DNA of 64,000 nucleotides, taken from positions 1 to 64,000 of the forward strand of contig NZ_JACVUP010000015.1 in NCBI RefSeq assembly GCF_016625195.1. The letters are read 5' to 3'. A program made the translations under genes and the position numbers. The stretch's first letter is position 1. Every line of letters begins with the position of its first letter. The notes below the pieces were generated by a model. The model ran no database searches, was not told where the DNA came from, and worked only from the letters and a program-made list of their open reading frames with translations. This document shows, one piece after another, positions 1 through 7,126 of the stretch. This DNA comes from Erwinia sp. S63. Its GTDB lineage: Bacteria > Pseudomonadota > Gammaproteobacteria > Enterobacterales > Enterobacteriaceae.

Positions 1-108
1 CTGCACCGATCATAAGCAGGCGTCTGGCTACTGAGCAATGAGATAACGACAGGAGTTGTGTGGGACTGGCGCAGACAGATCCTCTGTTGCCGGTGCTCTT
101 TGGAAGGC

Positions 109-140
109 GGGGGTCGATCAGATGGGCCCCTCTTTTTTTT
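109..140 (+). terminator. Rho-independent terminator of an unidentified transcript
   Basis: A GC-rich hairpin with arms GGGGTC (110-115) and GGCCCC (125-130), allowing one G-U pair, is followed by CT and a run of eight T. No gene precedes it inside the window, so it ends either a gene lying to the left or a small RNA encoded in the first 140 bases. I do not recognise the upstream sequence as a known small RNA. Confidence 0.6.
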
Positions 141-929
141 CCACAACAACTGATCTTACCTATTAATAGAGGACACGCGACTCTGAGCAAGTACTCCTCA
201 ACCTGAGGTTGATTACTCATTACATTACAACAACAATGACCAATACCGTAGGTTAACTGTTACATGAGCAACGTCCGCTCATGGCACAAAGCTGCCTGTC
301 AACTTGGCCATAATCTTCGCTGGTGATGACCAGCTAAAATGCAAACAGTTAGTCAGTTGAATGCAAATACCCACAACATGAATTTTATGTATTCACTGAT
401 GATTAGACAGCAATAAATGGGGGACTTAACTCTCTACCTAGGGATGGAGAAACAGGGGGCAAAAACAGGGGCAAAAACCCAAATCAGGGCACTAAAATGG
501 GCATTAATAATGGGGCAGGGAGTATAACTGCGTACTTTAGCGTAACGCTAACAAACTGATTTTAAATGAATATTTAATATTGCCAATTACTTAGCAAATC
601 TATCTTATTTGTTCAGGTTATATTGTTCTTTCTTCGTTACTTCTTGATTTTCTGACATTATTTTCACGCTTGAGAATGAACGCAAGGGTCGTTGGCGGCT
701 GAATAAGGCTTCAGCGGCAATAAACCCCTATGACATGAGTGCGTATGGTACGGATTGCGCAGGCGAATGCCAGTCTGATGTGATCTCTTTTCACGCTTTC
801 CTGCGATAAAACCGCACACTTTGCCAGAACAAACTGCCCATTTATTGATCTGGGTAAAGATTGTGCGCATCGCTGCCTGACAGGATGGATGAAGTGTTTT
901 TTTTAGTTTCTAAAGGTGAGGAGAGGCAG
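141..929. other. Non-coding stretch left of the DUF2767 gene
   Basis: About 790 bases without a convincing gene. Short open frames lack a ribosome-binding site and look random. It holds an inverted repeat CATGAGC/GCTCATG (263-269 and 277-283, 7-base loop) and a 15-bp palindrome TTAGCGTAACGCTAA (537-551). The stretch from about 555 to 660 is AT-rich and could hold promoters. In E. coli the small RNA MicC lies close to the nifJ homologue ydbK, but I could not match its sequence here. Confidence 0.5.
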
Positions 930-1130
930 ATGCAAACGTACGACATGGTTTTTGAAGAAGCGTGCCGGCTAGTCGGGCAATGTTATCTCGAGCTGGCGCA
1001 GCGCGGATCAGCAACAGAAAAAGAGGTGGTAGCGACAGAATTGCGCAATCTGCAACTGCGCTATCGGGAATTAACCGGCTCGCCTAATCGCGCGGTTGAG
1101 ATGGCGATTATTCAGCTTCAGCCCTGTTAA
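930..1130 (+). CDS. DUF2767 family small protein (FumD/YdhZ-like)
   Basis: A 66-residue soluble protein. The ATG at 930 follows a strong ribosome-binding site, GGTGAGGAGAGG; a longer reading from 861 has none. The pattern EEACRLVG near the N terminus, then VATELRNL and AVEMAIIQL, resembles the DUF2767 family. In E. coli the best known member is FumD/YdhZ (about 69 residues), described as a small fumarase-type enzyme with unclear biological role. The family match is by eye only, so a catalytic function should not be assumed. It is convergent with nifJ and shares a terminator with it. Confidence 0.6.
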   Translation: MQTYDMVFEEACRLVGQCYLELAQRGSATEKEVVATELRNLQLRYRELTGSPNRAVEMAIIQLQPC

Positions 1131-1136
1131 AATATT

Positions 1137-1162
1137 AAGCCCGGCCAGTGTGCGCCGGGCTT
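1137..1162. terminator. Bidirectional terminator between the DUF2767 gene and nifJ
   Basis: Perfect 9-bp stem AAGCCCGGC/GCCGGGCTT with an 8-base loop, in the short gap between two convergent genes. The left flank is AT-rich (TTAATATTTT on the minus strand), so it should work best for nifJ. Confidence 0.75.
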
Positions 1163-1169
1163 GATTCAT

Positions 1170-4100
1170 TTAGTCACTTTTCTCTGCTTTACCGGCCATT
1201 TCCGCCAGTCGCTGATAGCGTTGATTGGCGGCTTCGGTTGCTTCCTGCCATAGCTGCGCAGCGGCTTCCGGTTCACGGGTTTGCAACTGGCGGAAACGCT
1301 GCTCGTTCATCAATGCCTCTTCCAGCACTGAGGTGGGCGGGCGAGAGTCCAGCGCCAGTGCCGCTTTACCTTGCTCTGCACGACGTGGGTCATAACGATA
1401 CAGTGGCCAGAATCCGCTGGTGGTCAACAATCGCATCTGTTCATGGCTGTAGGCGAGGTCATAGCCGTGTTCTTCACACGGGCTGTAAGCAATGATCAGC
1501 GATGGGCCGGGCCAGGCTTCCGCTTCCTGAATCGCTTTCACCGTCTGATTCAACTGCGCGCCCAGCGAGATTTGGGCCACGTACACATGCCCATACAGCA
1601 TGGTGGCGACGCCTAAATCCTTACGTGCTTTACGCTTGCCTTGTTCGCCAAACTTGGTGACTGCGCCAAGCGGCGTGGCTTTGGAGGCTTGTCCTCCGGT
1701 ATTGGAGTAACACTGGGTGTCGAGAACCAGCACGTTGACGTTTTCGCTCAGGCTCATCACATGATCAAGACCGCCATAGCCGATGTCATAGGCCCATCCA
1801 TCGCCTCCAATCAGCCAGACAGATTTCTCCACCAGCGCATCGGCGATAACCCGTAATTCGCCTGCGTGCGCTGATGATGAAGCCGCCAGCTGCTGACGCA
1901 GTTCAACGATTTGCTCGCGACGAACAGAGGGCAGGACATTGTCCTCTTTCAATGCTGCCACTAAAGCTTCGGGCAACTCTGGCGCACACTGATCTAACAG
2001 ACGTAGCGCACGTTGTTTCTGCTGATCAACGCTCAGGCGGAAACCGAGCCCGAATTCTGCGTTATCTTCAAACAGGGAATTGGCCCATGCCGGTCCGCGT
2101 CCCTCAGCGTTAGTGGTGTAAGGGGTGGAGGGGAGATTACCGCCATATATGGATGAGCAACCGGTGGCGTTGGCAATCAACAGGCGATCGCCATACAGCT
2201 GCGTCAGCAACTTAATATACGGCGTCTCCCCGCAGCCGGAACAGGCACCTGAATACTCAAACAGCGGGGTGATCAGTTGTGAGGTGCGAATATCAATGCG
2301 TTCCAGCTGTTCCGCCGTGATCTCCGGCAGCGCAAGAAACGCATCGTAATTCACCTTTTCAGTCTCAACATGTTCAAGACGGGATTGCATGTTGATGGCT
2401 TTTATCTCCGGATGCTGGCGATCGCTGGCCGGGCACACTTCGACACACAGATTACAGCCGGTGCAATCTTCCGGTGCCACTTGCAGCACGTATTTCTGGC
2501 CGCGCATATCGCGTGATTTGACGTCGAGAGAAGCGAGTGAAGCGGGTGCGGAGTCCATGGCTTCCGGCGTAACGACTTTAGCGCGAATCGCCGCGTGCGG
2601 GCAGGCTGCTACGCAGTGATTACACTGCGTACACAGGTCGGGTTGCCAGATGGGGATCGCTTCGGCGATGTTGCGTTTTTCCCACTGTGTGGTGCCAACC
2701 GGCCAGGTGCCATCCGGCGGCAGTGCGGACACCGGTAATTTGTCGCCTAATCCTGCCAGCATGGCGGCGGTGACGGTTTTGACAAAATCCGGTGCACTAT
2801 CGGATACCACCGGCGGACGGTGTGGACTGTGCTGATCAACCGCCTGCAGCGGCACCGTTTCCAGTGCCTGTTGTGCCATCGCCAGCGCCTGCCAGTTACG
2901 TTGCACCAGCTCCTCGCCTTTACTGCTGTAACTGCGCGAAATGGCGTTTTGCAGTTCGGTTAATGCACTTTCGCCGGGCAAAATCTGCGTCAACTGGAAG
3001 AACGCCATTTGCATCACGGTATTAATGCGCGCACCGAGCTGGCATTCACGCGCAATACGCGCCGCATTGATGACATAAAACCGCGCCTGCTTGTCATTAA
3101 GCTGGCTCTGCACTTCCTGCGGTAGGCGTGACCAGACTTCATCAGCGGCGTAAGGGGTATTCAGCAGAAAAATGCCGCCCGGTTTCAACTGGTCAAGCAT
3201 CGAATATTTATCAATAAATTGCAGTTGATGACAGCCAATAAAATCAGCCTGTTGCACCAGATACGCCGACTGGATGGGATGTTCACTGACGCGCAGATGG
3301 GAAACAGTCAGGCCGCCCGCTTTCTTCGAGTCATAAACGAAATAGCCTTGCACGTGCCACGGCGTGGCATTGCCGATGATCTTCAGGTTGTTTTTGCTGG
3401 CACTCACGCTGCCGTCACTGCCAAGGCCGTAAAACAGCGCTTCCAGTCGCGCCCGATTCGGCACGATGTTGGCCTCCATCGGCAGCGATAAGTGCGTGAC
3501 ATCATCATAAATACCCACGGTGAAACGCGCAGGCGGTTGTTCACGCTGCAGCGCACGGAACACAGCGAGCACGGCATCAGGGGCAAACTCTTTCGATGAC
3601 AGACCGTAGCGTCCGCCGATCACTTTCGGCAGCGTCAGGCGTTCCCCCCGGCTAAAGGCTTCAGCCAGTGCGGTCATCACATCCAGGAACAGCGGTTCAC
3701 CCAATGCGCCGGGCTCTTTAGTGCGATCCAGCACCGCCACGCGCTGAACCGAAGCAGGCAGAGTTTTGATCAGATGCGCCGCTGAGAACGGACGATAGAG
3801 GCGCACTTTCACCAATCCGACCATTTCGCCGCGTTGCAACAGCACATCAATCGCTTCTTCGGCGGTGCCGCAGCCCGAGCCCATCATCACTATCACGCGC
3901 TCAGCCTGCGGATGACCATAAAACTCAAACGGCTGATACTGGCGGCCGGTGTTAGCGGCAAACGCGTCCATGGCGGCTTCAACATGGACGGTACAGGCGT
4001 CGTACCAGCGGTTAGTGGCTTCGCGTGACTGGAAATAGGTATCAGGATTGGCGGAGGTGCCGCGAATCGTTGGATGATCCGGCGTCAGTGCGCGTGCACG

Positions 4101-4697
4101 ATGTTCTGCGATCGCTTGTGCTGGCATCAGTGCTTGCAGGGTTTCATCACTGATGGGGACGATCTTGTTGATCTCATGTGAGGTGCGGAAACCGTCGAAG
4201 AAGTGAATAAAGGGCACGCGGCTATTCAGTGAAGCCATCTGAGAAATCAACGCGAAATCTTGCGCTTCCTGCACGCTGGAAGCACACAGTTGCGCGCAAC
4301 CGGTCTGGCGCACCGCCATCACATCAGAGTGATCGCCAAATATCGACAGCGCATGCGTGGCAACAGTCCGCGCCGCAACGTGCAGGACAAACGGCGTCAG
4401 TTGCCCGGCGAGTTTATACAGCGTCGGGATCATCAGCAGCAGGCCCTGTGATGACGTGAACGTGGTGGAAAGGGCGCCGGTTTGTAACGCTCCGTGCACG
4501 GTAGCGATGGCGCCGCCTTCAGACTGCATCTCCACCACGCGAGGGATATCACCCCAGATATTGCGGCGACCTTCGCCAGACCAGCTGTCGGCCAGTTCCG
4601 CCATGGTGGAGCTGGGCGTGATGGGATAAATGGCGATCACTTCACTGGTGCGGAAAGCGACCGAAGCCACCGCACCGTTGCCGTCGACGGTAATCAT
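1170..4697 (-). CDS. nifJ: Pyruvate:flavodoxin (ferredoxin) oxidoreductase
   Basis: Converts pyruvate and CoA to acetyl-CoA and CO2, passing electrons to flavodoxin or ferredoxin. The 1175-residue length is typical of the single-chain enterobacterial enzyme (YdbK/Pfo in E. coli). The N-terminal domain begins MITVDGNGAVASVAFRTSEV and carries YPITPSS. Two 4Fe-4S motifs, CTQCNHCVAACP near residue 686 and CTGCNLCVEVCP near 743, form a ferredoxin-like domain. CSGCGE near 815 supplies cysteines of the third cluster. GGDGWAYDIGYGG near 964 is the thiamine-diphosphate binding motif. All expected motifs are present, so the enzyme should be active. It is a single-gene unit; in enterobacteria it is linked to oxidative stress and low-oxygen metabolism rather than nitrogen fixation. 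Confidence 0.95.
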   Translation of the reverse strand: MITVDGNGAVASVAFRTSEVIAIYPITPSSTMAELADSWSGEGRRNIWGDIPRVVEMQSEGGAIATVHGALQTGALSTTFTSSQGLLLMIPTLYKLAGQLTPFVLHVAARTVATHALSIFGDHSDVMAVRQTGCAQLCASSVQEAQDFALISQMASLNSRVPFIHFFDGFRTSHEINKIVPISDETLQALMPAQAIAEHRARALTPDHPTIRGTSANPDTYFQSREATNRWYDACTVHVEAAMDAFAANTGRQYQPFEFYGHPQAERVIVMMGSGCGTAEEAIDVLLQRGEMVGLVKVRLYRPFSAAHLIKTLPASVQRVAVLDRTKEPGALGEPLFLDVMTALAEAFSRGERLTLPKVIGGRYGLSSKEFAPDAVLAVFRALQREQPPARFTVGIYDDVTHLSLPMEANIVPNRARLEALFYGLGSDGSVSASKNNLKIIGNATPWHVQGYFVYDSKKAGGLTVSHLRVSEHPIQSAYLVQQADFIGCHQLQFIDKYSMLDQLKPGGIFLLNTPYAADEVWSRLPQEVQSQLNDKQARFYVINAARIARECQLGARINTVMQMAFFQLTQILPGESALTELQNAISRSYSSKGEELVQRNWQALAMAQQALETVPLQAVDQHSPHRPPVVSDSAPDFVKTVTAAMLAGLGDKLPVSALPPDGTWPVGTTQWEKRNIAEAIPIWQPDLCTQCNHCVAACPHAAIRAKVVTPEAMDSAPASLASLDVKSRDMRGQKYVLQVAPEDCTGCNLCVEVCPASDRQHPEIKAINMQSRLEHVETEKVNYDAFLALPEITAEQLERIDIRTSQLITPLFEYSGACSGCGETPYIKLLTQLYGDRLLIANATGCSSIYGGNLPSTPYTTNAEGRGPAWANSLFEDNAEFGLGFRLSVDQQKQRALRLLDQCAPELPEALVAALKEDNVLPSVRREQIVELRQQLAASSSAHAGELRVIADALVEKSVWLIGGDGWAYDIGYGGLDHVMSLSENVNVLVLDTQCYSNTGGQASKATPLGAVTKFGEQGKRKARKDLGVATMLYGHVYVAQISLGAQLNQTVKAIQEAEAWPGPSLIIAYSPCEEHGYDLAYSHEQMRLLTTSGFWPLYRYDPRRAEQGKAALALDSRPPTSVLEEALMNEQRFRQLQTREPEAAAQLWQEATEAANQRYQRLAEMAGKAEKSD

Positions 4698-4833
4698 AAA
4701 TCGTCCTTTGCTACGCTGAGAAACCCGAAACTTTACGGGGGTAATAATTCAGTTTAGCAAAGCCATTTGGCCGGACTTTTTCATCTGTGTGGTAGCGACA
4801 GGTGAGCGCACAGCCGTCTAAGATTGTCGATTT

Positions 4834-5490
4834 TTACATCATCTCTAATGACTGAACGCCTTTGATTTCCATCACTTTATCGTAGATGGTGTGAATAGCG
4901 GCGCTGCGTGACAATGTCACCTCAACGCTGAGTTCACACAGGCCATTCTCCTCATCCCGGTTCACCACAGCGATGTGGCCATAACGGATATTCTCGCGTT
5001 GCAGCACCAGCAACACCAAAGGCACACTTTTCGGTTTAAGGTGCACCATCAACGTATGGTGTCGGCCAATCAACCAGTGACTAATACGACGGAAGGTTTC
5101 TAACACCACCAGCGCTAGCACCGTGCCATAAATACCAATCTCATACATGCCGCTACCAATCACCAGGCCAATCGCGGCGGTGACCCACAATCCTGCGGCG
5201 GTGGTTAAACCCTTGACCACTTGTTTTTGGATGATGATGGTACCGGCGCCAAGGAAGCCCATCCCACTCACCACCTGTGCGGCAATTCGGCTGGGATCCA
5301 GCGCCACGTGATCACTATCAAGCATGTCAGCGAAGCCATACTTTGACACCAGCATAAACATGGCACTGCCAATACCCACCAAAATGTGGGTGCGTAATCC
5401 GGCCTCTTTGGCGCGCATCTGACGCTCGAGGCCAATCAATCCACCCAAAATGCCGGCGAGCGCAATACGGATCAACATGTCTGTTAGCAT
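4834..5490 (-). CDS. MgtC/SapB family inner-membrane protein
   Basis: 218 residues. The first half has about four or five hydrophobic helices and the hallmark GGLIGLERQMRAKEAGLRTH, followed by GMGFLGAGTII, both typical of MgtC/SapB. The second half (from about residue 145) is soluble and resembles the C-terminal ACT-like domain of longer family members. The start is clear: AAGGAGGAATC lies directly before the ATG. MgtC of Salmonella supports growth at low magnesium and inhibits the F-type ATP synthase, but many family members are uncharacterised and this one may not share that role. It stands alone, divergent from a lipoprotein gene. In E. coli this place next to nifJ is not occupied by an mgtC gene. 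Confidence 0.85.
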   Translation of the reverse strand: MLTDMLIRIALAGILGGLIGLERQMRAKEAGLRTHILVGIGSAMFMLVSKYGFADMLDSDHVALDPSRIAAQVVSGMGFLGAGTIIIQKQVVKGLTTAAGLWVTAAIGLVIGSGMYEIGIYGTVLALVVLETFRRISHWLIGRHHTLMVHLKPKSVPLVLLVLQRENIRYGHIAVVNRDEENGLCELSVEVTLSRSAAIHTIYDKVMEIKGVQSLEMM

Positions 5491-5679
5491 GATTCCTCCT
5501 TATGCATTGATAAATAAGATTGTTTCGGTGAAAAAAGGCTGATCAGGTCCAATCAGGATAATTCTGCTTGCAAAAAGCGATAATAAATTTTGTAAAAAGC
5601 TGTGTCGCCTATCGACCCCTGATGGTAGCTGACATATGCTGGTGCCTCTTTTACGCCCAACTCCCCTGGAGTCCGACCG

Positions 5680-5952
5680 ATGAAAGCCGCTACCTTACTG
5701 CTGGCCGGTGCAGCACTGTTACTTTCTGCCTGCAGCAGCAACAGTGAAGACGAACCACCGCAACAGGCTACCGCAGCACACGTTCAACCGCATGTCATCA
5801 TGGCATCTATGGCCGAAGTGAATTGCAGTAATGCCGGGGGAACACTGGCGTTTTCACGCCAGCTGGATGGATCGCGTATTGGCATGTGTCAGTTAGCCAA
5901 CGGCCGTCGTTGTGACGAGCAGGCGCTGATGGGTGGACAGTGCGCCCGCTGA
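5680..5952 (+). CDS. DUF333 lipoprotein (YdbJ-like)
   Basis: 90 residues with a lipoprotein signal: a hydrophobic N terminus ending in LLSAC, so the lipidated cysteine is residue 18. After a flexible linker comes a DUF333 domain with four cysteines (NCSNAGG, GMCQLANGRRCDEQALMGGQC), probably in two disulphides in the periplasm. E. coli has the DUF333 lipoprotein YdbJ at the same place, beside ldhA, and HslJ between them. hslJ is missing here. The ATG at 5680 follows CTGGAG. The function of the domain is unknown. Confidence 0.8.
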   Translation: MKAATLLLAGAALLLSACSSNSEDEPPQQATAAHVQPHVIMASMAEVNCSNAGGTLAFSRQLDGSRIGMCQLANGRRCDEQALMGGQCAR

Positions 5953-5968
5953 GGCAGGCGCCACATCT

Positions 5969-6961
5969 TTACGCTTTCACCTGATTCGGGCAGTCTTCGC
6001 CACGTTCAAGCTGCTGTAAATTGCTGAGCGTGGTTTCGGAAATCGCCGTCAGGGCTTCGGCAGTCAGGAATGCCTGATGTCCGGTGAACAACACGTTATG
6101 GCAGGCTGACAGGCGACGGAACACATCGTCCTGAATCACATCGTTCGATTTGTCTTCAAAGAACAGATCGCGCTCATTTTCATACACATCCATACCGAGC
6201 GAACCTATCTTTTGCTGCTTCAGCGCATCAATGGCTGCCTGTGAGTCGATCAAACCACCACGACTGGTGTTGATGATCATCACCCCATCTTTCATCTGAT
6301 TAAAGGCTTGTGCATTGAGTAGATGATGATTTTCCGGCGTCATTGGGCAATGCAGCGTAATCACATCGGATGCGGCAAACAGCGTTTTCAGATCGACATA
6401 TTCGGCACCCAGTTCGAGTGCAGCAGCACTTGGATAAGGATCGAACGCCAGTAAACGCATGCCAAAGCCTTTCAGGATGCGCATGGTCGCCACACCGATT
6501 TTACCGGTGCCAATCACACCCGCCGTTTTACCGTGCATATTGAAACCGGTCAGGCCATCCAGCGAGAAGTTAGCATCACGCGTGCGTTGATAGGCGCGGT
6601 GAATGCGGCGATTCAGCGTAATCATCAACCCCACCGCGTGTTCAGCCACCGCTTCCGGCGAATAGGCCGGTACGCGTACCACCTGCAAACCGAGGGCGGC
6701 AGCCGCTTCAAGGTCGACGTTATTAAATCCGGCACAGCGCAGCGCGATGGTTTTCACGCCCAGTGCCGCCAGCTCCTCCAGCACCCCTTTACTGCCATCA
6801 TCATTAACGAAAATGCACACCGCATCGCAGCCTGCCGCGTTTTTGGCGGTGGTTTCGCTCAGCAGGAAGTCAAAAAACTGCAACTCAAATCCAAAGCTGG
6901 CATTGACGTGTTCAAAGTATTTCTGGTCGTAGTGTTTGGTGCTGTAAACCGCAACTTTCAT
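5969..6961 (-). CDS. ldhA: Fermentative D-lactate dehydrogenase
   Basis: NAD-dependent reduction of pyruvate to D-lactate, the last step of lactate fermentation in the cytosol. 330 residues against 329 in E. coli. The start MKVAVYSTKHYD is chosen because AGGAGCG lies five bases before it; an upstream in-frame start would add 39 unrelated residues. The Rossmann motif GVIGTGKIG, the substrate/NAD region NTSRGGLID, and the catalytic histidine in FTGHQAFLTAEAL are present. Together with nifJ it gives two fates for pyruvate at low oxygen within this segment. It is convergent with the lipoprotein gene, with only 16 bases between stops. Confidence 0.96.
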   Translation of the reverse strand: MKVAVYSTKHYDQKYFEHVNASFGFELQFFDFLLSETTAKNAAGCDAVCIFVNDDGSKGVLEELAALGVKTIALRCAGFNNVDLEAAAALGLQVVRVPAYSPEAVAEHAVGLMITLNRRIHRAYQRTRDANFSLDGLTGFNMHGKTAGVIGTGKIGVATMRILKGFGMRLLAFDPYPSAAALELGAEYVDLKTLFAASDVITLHCPMTPENHHLLNAQAFNQMKDGVMIINTSRGGLIDSQAAIDALKQQKIGSLGMDVYENERDLFFEDKSNDVIQDDVFRRLSACHNVLFTGHQAFLTAEALTAISETTLSNLQQLERGEDCPNQVKA

Positions 6962-7126
6962 TATTTCGCTCCTGAAAAATGCAACGTCGGTATCATCACA
7001 GAATAACGTTTTCTGCATCATTTTGCTGATCTTCAGCCAGGCTATATAGCTAACACCTTCATTTGCCGGACATAACATGACATCATCAGCGTCAGGATTG
7101 CGTAAAGAACAGGATAGTTAACTGCC

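Noticed and set aside
792..815. CRP-like sequence near 797-813
   Set aside because: TGTGA and TCACG are present but seven bases apart instead of six.
664..870. 68-residue minus-strand frame in the left non-coding region
   Set aside because: No ribosome-binding site, random-looking composition, and it overlaps the leader of the DUF2767 gene.
2125..4757. Many plus-strand frames opposite nifJ
   Set aside because: Antisense shadows of a single long, well-conserved gene.
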